A stretch of DNA of 64,000 nt from UBA2020 sp964551435 (GTDB lineage Bacteria; Pseudomonadota; Alphaproteobacteria; Micavibrionales; UBA2020): the NCBI GenBank assembly GCA_964551435.1, contig CAZKBS010000007.1:19327-83326 (forward strand), given 5' to 3'. Position numbers and translations under genes: made by a program. Under the pieces are notes generated by a model that saw nothing but the letters and a program-made list of their open reading frames with translations, ran no database searches and was not told where the DNA came from. Below, piece after piece: positions 54,177 through 62,868 of the stretch; positions within the stretch are counted from its first letter, which is position 1; each line of letters opens with the position of its first letter.

Positions 54177-55772
54177 TTACGGGCCTTTGTTCTTGATGCC
54201 CGTGGTGCGCGGGGCGCTGGCCGCGGGGCCCGTGGTGTCTTCAACTTTCGGCAGGCCGAGGTCGATGCCGCCGGCTTTTTTCTGGAAGTAGTCAGCTGCT
54301 TGCTGGAATCCAGCGGGGCTTTCGATTTTGCTCAGCGCGAGGCGGTCGAAAGAGTCCTTGATTTCGACTTTGCCGGATTTGATGGCGTCTTGCAGTTTGG
54401 TGATGCCTTCGGCATGCGCGGGGCTTTTTGCTTCGGCGGCGCTTTTGCTCAGGCTCTCGACAGCGGCAACATCGCGGTAATCATCTTGCCAGCCGGAATA
54501 ATCGGCGCGGTTGATGCTTTCCTTTTTCTTTTCCCAGGCTTCGTATTTCGCATCGCCTGGGGGCAGGGGGTTGACCATGCCGCGCGCGGCCAGCGCTTCT
54601 TTGCTGTAGGGATCGTCTGCAGGCTTGGGCGGCTCGACGGTGCCGAATTTGCTTGCAACCGGCGTCGCGGGTTGTTCTGCCCCAGGCGCTTCGGGGGCTG
54701 CAGATGCTTCAGTAGCGGGAGCTTCAACGGCAGGCGCTTGCGCTTCAGCCGCGACAGGTGCGGCGGGCTCTTGAGCAGTCACTTCTGCTGTTGCGGGAGC
54801 GGCTTCCTCAGGCGCGGCAGGCGCTTCCGCGGCGGGTGCTTCAGATGCAGGCGCATCGGCTTCGGCGGCGGCAGGTGCGGCTTCTTCAGGGGCAGCGGGC
54901 GCTTCGGCCGCGGGGGTTTTCGCAGGCGCAGCCGGCGTATCCTGTGCAGGCGCGGCATCGTTTTTCGGTGCTGCGTCATCTTTGGCGTTCATCACGCCGC
55001 TCAGCTCCTGGCTTTCTTTTTTCCAGATTTTGTAAACTTCGGAATCCGGCGAGGGGACGAAGTTGGTCACTTCGATGCCGCGGCGCTGTGCGGACAGCCA
55101 CAGCATTTCCTTGGTCGATTCACGTCCATGCAGGGTGATGGATTTCCATCCGCGTGCCTTGGCGAGCGTCAGTTCCGCCTCCGCCAGTTCCTGCGTCATG
55201 GTGCCGAACAATCCGCGGCGGCCGATGAATTCCTTGCCATGGCTGTCAACGCCCCAGTTGACGCTGCCGGCGGGGGTTTCAAAGGTCAGAAGACCTTTTT
55301 TGTTGTCATACTTCAAGCTATCGATGATTTTCGCAGCTTCGGCATCGATTTCGTCGACCTTCCAGATCTTGCGGTAAACCATCTGCTGGTAGTCGTCATT
55401 CAGGAATTTCGATTTTGATTTTTTGCCGCCTTCGGGAGCCTCTTCCTCTTCGGTGGCCGCAGGTGCGGGCGTGCGGCGGGGCGGGGCGGGCGTTTCTTCT
55501 TCGGCGGTAGCATCGTTTTGCGGTGCCGCAGGCTGGCTGGTCGCCGTGGTGGTCGCCGGCGTTTCGGGCGCGGTTTCTTCGGCGCTATCGTTCGCGGGCG
55601 CATTTTGCGGTGTGGCCGCGGCGGGGCCGGTATTGTCGTTGGTCAGGCCTTCGAAGGCCGTATCCTGGCTGACATCATCAGGGGCGGTGGTCGTATCCAC
55701 GGGCGACGTATCGCTTGGCGCGGCGGCGACAGCTTCGTTACCTTTTTGATCCTTCTTATCAGCTTCAGCCAT
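54177..55772 (-). CDS. Ala/Pro-rich protein with an LPD7-like domain
   Basis: The 531-residue protein has no signal peptide. Residues 1-115 and 260-375 are low-complexity, Ala/Pro/Glu-rich; the second stretch has a direct repeat (AAEAPAAPEEAAPA twice, near 289 and 315). Between them, residues 155-255 resemble the LPD7 domain found in conjugative relaxases and polyvalent proteins: ELAEAELTLAKARGWKSITL, then STKEMLWLSAQRRGIEV and NFVPS. A charged C-terminal part (375-531) is helical. No relaxase is fused and no mobile element is near. It has its own promoter and terminator. The function is unknown. Confidence 0.62.
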   Translation of the reverse strand: MAEADKKDQKGNEAVAAAPSDTSPVDTTTAPDDVSQDTAFEGLTNDNTGPAAATPQNAPANDSAEETAPETPATTTATSQPAAPQNDATAEEETPAPPRRTPAPAATEEEEAPEGGKKSKSKFLNDDYQQMVYRKIWKVDEIDAEAAKIIDSLKYDNKKGLLTFETPAGSVNWGVDSHGKEFIGRRGLFGTMTQELAEAELTLAKARGWKSITLHGRESTKEMLWLSAQRRGIEVTNFVPSPDSEVYKIWKKESQELSGVMNAKDDAAPKNDAAPAQDTPAAPAKTPAAEAPAAPEEAAPAAAEADAPASEAPAAEAPAAPEEAAPATAEVTAQEPAAPVAAEAQAPAVEAPATEASAAPEAPGAEQPATPVASKFGTVEPPKPADDPYSKEALAARGMVNPLPPGDAKYEAWEKKKESINRADYSGWQDDYRDVAAVESLSKSAAEAKSPAHAEGITKLQDAIKSGKVEIKDSFDRLALSKIESPAGFQQAADYFQKKAGGIDLGLPKVEDTTGPAASAPRTTGIKNKGP

Positions 55773-55831
55773 GACGGACCCTATCCCCCTTGTAAAAGAA
55801 AAGTTAACGCAGTGTTAATTTATGTACCTAT

Positions 55832-55861
55832 ATTCTACACTAGATTTTCGTAATCTTTCAA
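55832..55861 (-). promoter_or_regulatory. Predicted promoter of the LPD7-like gene
   Basis: On the minus strand TTGAAA (55856-55861), an 18-base spacer and TAGAAT (55832-55837) lie about 60 bases upstream of the start codon in an AT-rich gap. Confidence 0.5.
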
Positions 55862-55896
55862 GAAAACGAAAATAGGCTTTTGAAATCAATGTCTTA

Positions 55897-56586
55897 TTAT
55901 TTGTTGTAGCGCGTCGATTTCTGCTGGGGATCGTAATAATGGAAGGCATCGTTGTACAGCTTGATTCCCGACTGCGGGTTTTCGAGCGTGACATCCGTGG
56001 TCACTCCCTGCGGGTCGAGCACATGCCAGCCGGCGAGGCTGAGCTCGTCCTTGTCCGTCACGTGGAACAGCAGCGTGATGGAGCCTGCCAGCGGGTCTTT
56101 CGCCTGCGTCAGGGTAATCGCAAGTTTGCCGCTGTCGTCGCGGCGCACATCTTCGATACGCAGGTCTTTGCTGAATCCGATATCGCTGCGCAAAAAGAAA
56201 TTCGCGAGCGAGCGGCCAATCGGCGCGCTGCTTTGCTGTTTCATCTGTCCGTCGTAGTAATGCACGAACATGCCATCCGCGACGATAAAATCTGTCATGG
56301 GCGGGTCGTATTGAAAACGCATGCGGCCCGGGCGTTTCAGCAGAAATTCACCACTGAGGCGCTTGCCGCTGTTGTCGGTCTGGGTGAAGCGTGCCTTGAG
56401 CGTGCGCAGGCTATTCAGATAGGCTTCGGCCTTTTTGACATCCGGCAGCGTGCTGAACGACGCGGGCTTTTCCGCCGCCGTCTGCGCCTGTGCGGGCAGC
56501 GTGGCCATCGGCGCGGCGCCGAACATCAGCAGGGCCGCAAAACCGATCGCGAGGCAGGGGCGGAACAAAAAGCGGGATACGGGCAT
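55897..56586 (-). CDS. lolA: Outer-membrane lipoprotein carrier protein LolA
   Basis: LolA shuttles lipoproteins across the periplasm to the outer membrane. The 229-residue protein has a signal peptide (cleavage near residue 34 after AQA). The LolA signature follows in order: AEAYLNSLRTLKARFTQTD, SGEFLLKRPGRMRFQYDPP and YYDGQMKQQSSAPI. The start at 56586 places the signal peptide correctly; the open frame to 56751 is unsupported. A lolA next to ftsK, here with one gene between, is a common order in alpha- and gammaproteobacteria. Confidence 0.92.
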   Translation of the reverse strand: MPVSRFLFRPCLAIGFAALLMFGAAPMATLPAQAQTAAEKPASFSTLPDVKKAEAYLNSLRTLKARFTQTDNSGKRLSGEFLLKRPGRMRFQYDPPMTDFIVADGMFVHYYDGQMKQQSSAPIGRSLANFFLRSDIGFSKDLRIEDVRRDDSGKLAITLTQAKDPLAGSITLLFHVTDKDELSLAGWHVLDPQGVTTDVTLENPQSGIKLYNDAFHYYDPQQKSTRYNK

Positions 56587-56764
56587 GTCGAAATGTCTTT
56601 CGGTTGGTGAAACTGTTTTTGGCAACGGCCTGTTTACGAACAGGGGGCTGGCGTGCCGCCTTTTGCAAACGCGCCGTGCGGGATGCGGGTTCCCGCCGCC
56701 CTGCCGGGCGGCGAAACGCGGCACCGTGTTTAACACGCGCCGTGCGCGCAAACCCTGCGGCGGT

Positions 56765-57493
56765 TTATTCGACCGCGTTCAGGGCGACCTGCTGGGCAAG
56801 GAATTTGTCCATCAGGTCATACAGTTCCTGTTTTTCCTTGGTCGGTCTTTTGGCGGTATGGGTCATCATAAAATCAATCGGAAACCCGCGAATGAGCGTC
56901 GCGCCGGTCACCCCGACGGTTTTATATTTCTGGTAGGAAATTTCCGTTTCCGCCGTGAAGCCCAGCGAGACGCCATCGGGCGTGCGGCGGCCTTCGGTGT
57001 CGATAACGGGGTTCAGGTATCCGGCCAGTCCGGCGCGGGTATAGTTCTGCATCGTCATTTCGCGCGCATCCAGATAGGTTTCCCGGTCCATGCCCGCGCG
57101 CTCGCCTTTTTCATTCAGCCAGGTGACAAGGCCGACATCTGTCATGCCGCTGCTCTCGCCTGCCGCATTGACTTTGCCGATGCCGGCGATTTGCATGCAG
57201 TCTGCAAAAACGGCGACGAGGGTTTGTTTGCTTTTCGCCTTCAGCTCTTCACGGATGATCTCAATCGCGCCGGCTTCCACGGGGTCGGTCTGGTCAAGAA
57301 AGCACATGCCGAGCGGCGCTTCGAAATGCAGCGTCGTCTGCCCAAACGGCGCGAACAGTGTGCGACGCCAATCCAGCGGCCCGCCTGGATAATACTGCGC
57401 AGGCGCAGGCGTCGCCATGACGGTGACAAGGCCAATGCCCGCAGCTACGAGGCACAGGGCGGAGAGAGTATTTTTGAAACGGGTTTTTTTCAT
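56765..57493 (-). CDS. Secreted protein of unknown function
   Basis: The 242-residue protein has a signal peptide (residues 1-33, ending PAPAQ). The mature part begins FAPFGQTTLHFEAPLGMCFL and contains IEIIREELKAKSKQTLVAVFADCMQIAG, here split by 20-residue limits, and two Cys that could pair. It resembles no family I can name. The start at 57493 is chosen for the signal peptide; the frame opens at 57523. It sits 43 bases after ftsK and upstream of lolA and is probably cotranscribed with both. Confidence 0.7.
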   Translation of the reverse strand: MKKTRFKNTLSALCLVAAGIGLVTVMATPAPAQYYPGGPLDWRRTLFAPFGQTTLHFEAPLGMCFLDQTDPVEAGAIEIIREELKAKSKQTLVAVFADCMQIAGIGKVNAAGESSGMTDVGLVTWLNEKGERAGMDRETYLDAREMTMQNYTRAGLAGYLNPVIDTEGRRTPDGVSLGFTAETEISYQKYKTVGVTGATLIRGFPIDFMMTHTAKRPTKEKQELYDLMDKFLAQQVALNAVE

Positions 57494-57536
57494 GATAGCG
57501 GCTTTCACTGGTAAGGTGGGCATGAATTAAAAAACA

Positions 57537-59990
57537 TCAGGTACCGTAATTGTCGACAAGGATCTCGCGTTTACCGACATGGTTGGCGGCGCTGACGAGG
57601 CCTTCTTTTTCCATGCGCTCGACGATGCGGGCGGCACGGTTGTATCCGATTTGCAGATGGCGCTGGATAAAGCTGGTGGACACTTTACGTTCACGCAGGA
57701 CGATGGCCACGGCCTTGTCATACAGCTCGTCGCCGCTGCCGTCTTCCTCGCCTTGGCCGAACAGGCCGGTTTCTTCCTCGTCTTCGGTCACGCCGTCGAT
57801 GTAATTCGGCACGCCCTGCGATTTCAGGAAGCTCACGACTTTTTCGACTTCGTCATCCGACACGAACGGGCCGTGTACGCGCTGGATGCGGCCGCCCGAT
57901 GCCATGTAAAGCATGTCGCCCTGACCCAGCAGCTGTTCCGCTCCGCCTTCGCCCAGAATGGTGCGGCTGTCGATTTTCGATGTGACCTGAAACGAAATGC
58001 GGGTCGGGAAGTTTGCCTTGATAACGCCCGTGATGACGTCGACGGAGGGGCGCTGCGTCGCCATGATAAGATGGATACCCGCCGCGCGCGCCATCTGCGC
58101 CAGACGCTGGATGGCGTTTTCGACTTCCTTGCCCGCCACCAGCATCAGATCGGCGAACTCGTCGACGATGACCACGATGTAGGGCAGGTTGTTGAGCGGA
58201 ATGGGCTGTTCTTCGTACACCGGCTTGCCCGTATCGGGGTCGAAACCGGTCTGGATTTTGTGCATCAGCACTTCGCCCTTGTCGCGGGCTTCGCGCACGC
58301 GCTCGTTAAAACCGTCGATGTTGCGCACGCCCAGTTTGGACATGGCGCGGTAGCGGTCTTCCATTTCGCGCACGGCCCATTTCAGGGCGACGATGGCGCG
58401 GTGGGGTTCGGTCACGACCGGCGTCAGCAGGTGCGGGATATCGTCATAGACCGACAGCTCCAGCATCTTGGGGTCGATCATGATGAAACGGCACTGCTCC
58501 GGCGACAGGCGGTAGAGCAGGGACAAAATCATCGTGTTCACCGCAACCGACTTACCCGAACCCGTGGTCCCCGCGACCAGCAGGTGCGGCATGCGCGCGA
58601 GGTCGGCGATGACAGGCTCCCCGCCGATATTCTTGCCCAGCACCAGCGGCAGGCGCGAGGTATTGCGGTCGTAATCGTTGCTGCCCAGAAGTTCGCGCAG
58701 GAACACCATTTCACGCTTGGCGTTCGGCAGTTCGATACCGATGGCGTTTTTGCCCGGCACGGCGGCGATACGGGCCGATACGGCGCTCATGGAGCGTGCA
58801 ATATCGTCTGCAAGGCCGACTACGCGGCTGGTTTTGGTGCCGGGGGCGGGTTCCATTTCATACAGCGTGACGATGGGGCCCGGATTGACTTTCAGGATAT
58901 CGCCCTGCACGCCGAAATCGCCAAGGGTGGATTGCAGCATCTCCGCATTCTTTTGCAAACCCGCTTCGTCCAGACGATGCGCCGTGACATTCGCGGGCGG
59001 GCTTTGCAGCATATCGAGGGGGGGCAGCGTCCACTCCTCGTCCTCGCCGGTGGTGCGCAGGTCGAGTTTCTTTTGCTTGTCGTCCTTGGCGGGCGCGGCT
59101 TTGGGCTTTTCAATGCGCGGCGCAACGATGGGCTTGCGCGCAGGCGCGGCGAGGGCGGGCGCGGCGCTTTCCTCGCTGTCTGCATCGTCCTCTGCCTCGG
59201 GCGCACTGTCGTACAGGCGCACACGGCGCGGGCGGATGCTCGCCGGCGGCGATTCACGCTTCAGGTTGCTGTAGCGGGCATGCCAAGCGCGGAAGCCCTG
59301 CACCAGTTCGGCGGTTTTTTGCGTCAGGGTCGCGCTGATATCGCGTGTGCGGCGCAGGCCGTCCAGCCATTCGCCAAGGCTCAGCCCCAGCGCCGGCAGA
59401 TAGCAGGCGAAAAACGCCAGCATCGCGCTCAGCGCGACAAACGAAAAGGCCATGCCGCCAATCCAGCCTTGCAGCGGTTGGGCGAGGGTATTGAAAATCA
59501 GCGCGCCGGCGGAACCGCCCATATAGGCGCCCATGCCCCAGCTGTCGAAGGCGGGAATACGTGCCAGCATGACCGCGCCCAGCAAAACACCGCCCAGCAG
59601 CAGCGGCAGGCGCGTGCCCATGCTGCCCAGCGGACGGCGGCGCAAAATGCGGTAACCCCAGACAACCAGCGCCACGGCGAAAAACCATGCCGACAGCCCC
59701 AGCGTCTGCAGCAGCAGGTCGGCGGCATAGGCGCCCGGCGTGCCCAGCAGGTTTTGCACAGGCGTATCGGCGGCGGCGGCGGTATTCAGCGACGGGTCGG
59801 CCGCGTGATAGGTTGCCAGCGACGCGGCCAGACACAGGCCAAGGCCCGCATAAAGCGTGCCCGCCGTATCCGTCAGGCGGTGCGCGATAAAACTTTGCAT
59901 GGCGGCGGGCAACAGCGGTGTTTTGCTGCGGCGTGATTTGCCGTGCAGTTTGTTTTTGCCGCGTGAAAAAATGCCCGTGAAAATACCCAA
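57537..59990 (-). CDS. ftsK: DNA translocase FtsK
   Basis: FtsK pumps chromosomal DNA at the septum and activates dif recombination. The 817-residue protein has an N-terminal membrane domain with four to five helices (residues 35-200), a Pro/Ala/Lys-rich linker (about 250-330) and the RecA-like motor. The motor has Walker A VAGTTGSGKSVAVNTM and Walker B IVVIVDEFADLMLVAG, with IHLIMATQRPSVDVITG nearby. The C-terminal gamma winged helix (KVSTSFIQRHLQIGYNRAAR) reads KOPS-type sites. The start is probably TTG at 59990 after GGGGAG. Confidence 0.96.
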   Translation of the reverse strand: MGIFTGIFSRGKNKLHGKSRRSKTPLLPAAMQSFIAHRLTDTAGTLYAGLGLCLAASLATYHAADPSLNTAAAADTPVQNLLGTPGAYAADLLLQTLGLSAWFFAVALVVWGYRILRRRPLGSMGTRLPLLLGGVLLGAVMLARIPAFDSWGMGAYMGGSAGALIFNTLAQPLQGWIGGMAFSFVALSAMLAFFACYLPALGLSLGEWLDGLRRTRDISATLTQKTAELVQGFRAWHARYSNLKRESPPASIRPRRVRLYDSAPEAEDDADSEESAAPALAAPARKPIVAPRIEKPKAAPAKDDKQKKLDLRTTGEDEEWTLPPLDMLQSPPANVTAHRLDEAGLQKNAEMLQSTLGDFGVQGDILKVNPGPIVTLYEMEPAPGTKTSRVVGLADDIARSMSAVSARIAAVPGKNAIGIELPNAKREMVFLRELLGSNDYDRNTSRLPLVLGKNIGGEPVIADLARMPHLLVAGTTGSGKSVAVNTMILSLLYRLSPEQCRFIMIDPKMLELSVYDDIPHLLTPVVTEPHRAIVALKWAVREMEDRYRAMSKLGVRNIDGFNERVREARDKGEVLMHKIQTGFDPDTGKPVYEEQPIPLNNLPYIVVIVDEFADLMLVAGKEVENAIQRLAQMARAAGIHLIMATQRPSVDVITGVIKANFPTRISFQVTSKIDSRTILGEGGAEQLLGQGDMLYMASGGRIQRVHGPFVSDDEVEKVVSFLKSQGVPNYIDGVTEDEEETGLFGQGEEDGSGDELYDKAVAIVLRERKVSTSFIQRHLQIGYNRAARIVERMEKEGLVSAANHVGKREILVDNYGT

Positions 59991-60184
59991 AACCAGCTCC
60001 CCGTGTCTCGTGCGCGCCGCGCCTGTGGCTGCGGCGGCGGTTTATCGTCGCGGACGCGAAATCCCCCGAAAGCGTCCAGCCAGATATTGTACCAAATATC
60101 GGGCCTGTGCCTCAAGGAAAGAGCGGGTTTTTTGAGCAAATACGCGAGATAAATGCGGCGCGCGAAGAGCGGCGCGGCGCGAGC

Positions 60185-60370
60185 TTAGTTGCCGTCGCCG
60201 AGGTCGAGCTGGCCGTTGGGGTCTTTTTCAAGCAGGTCAGCCACTTGTTCGTACACGGTGGCGTTGTCGTTCATCTGCTCGCGCAGGGGTTCGTTCTGGG
60301 CGCCCACGTTTCTGAAAAATGTTGCGGCGTCGCGCAGCAGTTTGGATGCCAGTTGAGCGTAGGTCGCCAT
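60185..60370 (-). CDS. Small hypothetical protein
   Basis: The 61-residue acidic protein (MATYAQLASKLLRDAATFFR at the start, ending DPNGQLDLGDGN) is predicted to be mostly helical and soluble. GAAAGG lies upstream of the start at 60370. The frame opens eight codons earlier (60394). It lies between ftsK and pheA with gaps of 194 and 131 bases. I do not recognise a family. Confidence 0.6.
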   Translation of the reverse strand: MATYAQLASKLLRDAATFFRNVGAQNEPLREQMNDNATVYEQVADLLEKDPNGQLDLGDGN

Positions 60371-60501
60371 GTTCAGTCGCCTTTCGGAAAACAATTCCTG
60401 CCGAACAGGGCATCATCTGAAACCCTATTCACTCCGGCGCCAAGCCTAGCACGGCCATCAAATGACGGAAACGGAAAATTGCGCTATCGCTTTACGGGAA
60501 A

Positions 60502-61377
60502 TCACTTCACGCTGTCGCGGTATCCGTGGCGCGGATAGGTGCCGAGCATGCGCACGTCGGCTGCGAAAAACCTGAGCTCGTCCATCGCGTGTTCGAAGGC
60601 GATGTCTTCGGGGTGGCCTTCGACTTCACAGTAAAAACGGGCGGAGTGGAATTTGTTTCCCTCCAGATAGCTTTCCAGTTTGGTGATGTTGATGCCATTG
60701 GTAGAAAATCCGCCCAGCGCCTTGTAAAGCGCGGCGGGAATGTTGCGCACCTTGAAAATCAGCGAGGTCATATATTTCACGCCGCGCGCGGGGGCGGGCA
60801 GGCTGCGGCTTTTGGCCAGCACGATAAAACGCGTGGTATTGCCGCTTTCATCCTCGATGTTTCTTTTAAGGACTTTGAGCCCGTATAAATCCGCTGCCAG
60901 TACGCTGGCAATCGCGCCATGCGCGGGGTCGTTCATCTCGGCCACGCGCGCGGCGCTGCCGGCGGTGTCTTCGAAGACCACGGGTTTCAATTTATGCTCG
61001 GCGATGAATTTTTTGCACTGGGGCAGCGCATGCACGTGACTGTAGACGGTTTTGACGTCATCGATTTTCGCGCCCGCCACGCCCAGCAGGCAGTGATGCA
61101 CCGGAATGAAATGTTCCGCCACAATCGAAAGCGGCGATGCCGGCAGCAGGTTGTGAATATCCGCGACGCGCCCCGCAATCGAATTGTCGATGGGGATCAT
61201 TGCAAAATCCGCGCGGCCGGTTTCTGCGGCGTGAAACGCGTCGGCGAAGCTCGGGCAGGGCAGCGGCTCCAGCTTGGGAAATGCGGTCAGACAGGCCGTG
61301 TGCGAATAGGCGCCCGCGCGGCCCTGAAAAGCGATTTTACCTGTTTTGGCGGCGGTTTTTTTAGGCGTAGAGGGCAT
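60502..61377 (-). CDS. pheA: Prephenate dehydratase
   Basis: PheA converts prephenate to phenylpyruvate in phenylalanine synthesis. The 291-residue monofunctional enzyme has IAFQGRAGAYSHTA, the PIDNSIAGRVADIH loop and the catalytic Thr in NTTRFIVLA. The C-terminal ACT domain follows (NIPAALYKALGGFSTNGINI, TKLESY), for allosteric control by Phe. The start at 61377 follows GGGGAAG and overlaps the exonuclease gene by 17 bases. The open frame continues to 61710, but that part is the exonuclease gene read in another frame. The kdsB-pheA neighbourhood is usual in alphaproteobacteria. Confidence 0.95.
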   Translation of the reverse strand: MPSTPKKTAAKTGKIAFQGRAGAYSHTACLTAFPKLEPLPCPSFADAFHAAETGRADFAMIPIDNSIAGRVADIHNLLPASPLSIVAEHFIPVHHCLLGVAGAKIDDVKTVYSHVHALPQCKKFIAEHKLKPVVFEDTAGSAARVAEMNDPAHGAIASVLAADLYGLKVLKRNIEDESGNTTRFIVLAKSRSLPAPARGVKYMTSLIFKVRNIPAALYKALGGFSTNGINITKLESYLEGNKFHSARFYCEVEGHPEDIAFEHAMDELRFFAADVRMLGTYPRHGYRDSVK

Positions 61378-61912
61378 TGTCTTCCCCGGTTTGCGGTGTC
61401 TGGAAATAGGCGGCGGCGCGCAGGATATGGGCGCAGGCTTCGCTGTCGCTGCCCGCGTCGTGGTGGTTGAGGTCAAAGCCGATATGCGCGCTGACGGTCG
61501 ACAGTTTGTGGTTATAAAGCCCCGGCCAGCTGCGGCGTGCCAGCTGCACGGTGCAAAGCCATTTCTTGCGCGGCATGTCGATTTCGGCGCGCGCCATGGT
61601 GCCGGACAGCACGCGGCGGTCAAACCCCGCGTTATGCGCGACCAGCAGCGGCGCGGCGTCAAACCACGGCGCGAAGGCGTCGTGCCACAGCGCGCGGAAG
61701 GTCGGCGCATCGCGCACCATATCGGGCGTGATGCCGTGGATGTCGATGAAATCGGGGCGGATATACAGCCGCCCTTCGGGCCGCATCAGCCATGATTGCT
61801 TGAAAACCGTATCACCTGCCGCATCGACTGCGCAAAGGCCAAGCGCAATCGCGCTTGCCGCGTCGTCATTCGCGGTTTCGAAATCCAGACAAAGCGCGGC
61901 GATATCGGTCAT
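61361..61912 (-). CDS. DnaQ-like 3'-5' exonuclease (DEDDh)
   Basis: The 183-residue protein has the four DEDDh motifs: Asp and Glu in CLDFETAN, the Asp in HNAGFDRRVL and His/Asp in HHDAGSDSEAC. The length and absence of other domains make it a stand-alone exonuclease rather than the polymerase epsilon subunit. It lies six bases after kdsB and overlaps pheA, so it is part of a kdsB-exonuclease-pheA operon. The substrate, DNA or RNA, is unknown. Confidence 0.85.
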   Translation of the reverse strand: MTDIAALCLDFETANDDAASAIALGLCAVDAAGDTVFKQSWLMRPEGRLYIRPDFIDIHGITPDMVRDAPTFRALWHDAFAPWFDAAPLLVAHNAGFDRRVLSGTMARAEIDMPRKKWLCTVQLARRSWPGLYNHKLSTVSAHIGFDLNHHDAGSDSEACAHILRAAAYFQTPQTGEDNALYA

Positions 61913-61918
61913 AGGGGA

Positions 61919-62719
61919 TTATACGGCTTTCAGCATCGCGCGGGCAACCTCGAGGTCTTCCGGCGTATCGACGCCCAGCGGCACGGTATCCACCACGGCA
62001 ACGTCAATGCGCATGCCAAGCGCGAGGGCACGCAGCTGTTCCAGCCGCTCGCGTTTTTCGAGCGCGGCGGGCGGGGCGGATACGAAACGCTGCAAGGCTT
62101 CGCGGCGATAGGTATAAAGCCCGATGTGATGCAGCAAAACACCGTCGCCCGACGGTGCGGTCACGCGGCTGAAATAGAGCGCGCGGCCGCGGCGCTCCGC
62201 GCGGTCAAAATCAATCTCGGCAATCGCCTTGACCACGTTGGGGTTGGTTTTTTCGTCTTCCTTGGTGATGATGGCGGCCAATGTGCCGATATCGACGCTG
62301 CTGTCGGACAGCAGTTCAAACGCGGTATGGATCAGCGCGGGGTCGATGGTCGGCAAATCGCCCTGCACGTTGATCACGCCGTCGTGCTTGCCTTCGGGGT
62401 CGATCTGGTTCAGCGCGCGCAGGATGCGGTCGGAACCGCTCGGCAATGCGGGGTCGGTCAGCACGGCTTCGCCGCCGGCGGCTTCGATGGCGGCTTTGAT
62501 CTCGCTCTCGGCGCAGGCGATGACCACGCGGCCGATGTTCGCTTCCTCGGCGCGTTTCATCACATGCACAATCATGGGGAGGCCATGAATATCGGCCAGC
62601 GGCTTTTGCGGCAAACGCGTCGAGGCCATGCGCGCCGGTATCATGACAATCGGGTTCGACGGCAGCGCCAATGCCGCAGGCGCGGCGCTCTTGGCGGCGG
62701 TTTTCAGGGCTTCGGTCAT
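61919..62719 (-). CDS. kdsB: CMP-KDO synthetase (3-deoxy-manno-octulosonate cytidylyltransferase)
   Basis: KdsB activates KDO with CTP for lipopolysaccharide synthesis. The 266-residue protein has the nucleotide-binding MIPARMASTRLPQKPLADI, HV..RA (HVMKRAEEANIG), the LPSGSDRI segment and INVQGDLPTIDP. It has an extra N-terminal stretch of about 25 residues (TEALKTAAKSAAPAALALP) before the usual start of the family. The start at 62719 follows GGAGG. An LPS-containing outer membrane is implied. Confidence 0.94.
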   Translation of the reverse strand: MTEALKTAAKSAAPAALALPSNPIVMIPARMASTRLPQKPLADIHGLPMIVHVMKRAEEANIGRVVIACAESEIKAAIEAAGGEAVLTDPALPSGSDRILRALNQIDPEGKHDGVINVQGDLPTIDPALIHTAFELLSDSSVDIGTLAAIITKEDEKTNPNVVKAIAEIDFDRAERRGRALYFSRVTAPSGDGVLLHHIGLYTYRREALQRFVSAPPAALEKRERLEQLRALALGMRIDVAVVDTVPLGVDTPEDLEVARAMLKAV

Positions 62720-62868
62720 GACATCCTCCATCTGCTGTCCGTGCCCGCGCGCGCAACGGCGGCGACAGGCTGTTTTGAAAGGTAAAAACAATCCATAAAC
62801 GATGCCGGAGGGTAGCGCGTTCCCCTTGTGAAATCAATAAAGACTGAATCTATTGATAAAGTTGGAAC

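Noticed and set aside
54648..54995. Repeat array or CRISPR in the Ala/Pro-rich gene
   Set aside because: The repeats are codon-level low complexity in a coding frame, with unequal units and no spacers.
57579..59936. A 785-codon open frame on the plus strand opposite ftsK
   Set aside because: It is the antisense of a clear ftsK gene, and its His/Arg/Gln-rich, low-information translation shows no domain; high GC gives long shadow frames.
61378..61710. N-terminal extension of PheA (111 residues)
   Set aside because: It is the exonuclease gene read in another frame; PheA family length and a ribosome-binding site support the start at 61377.
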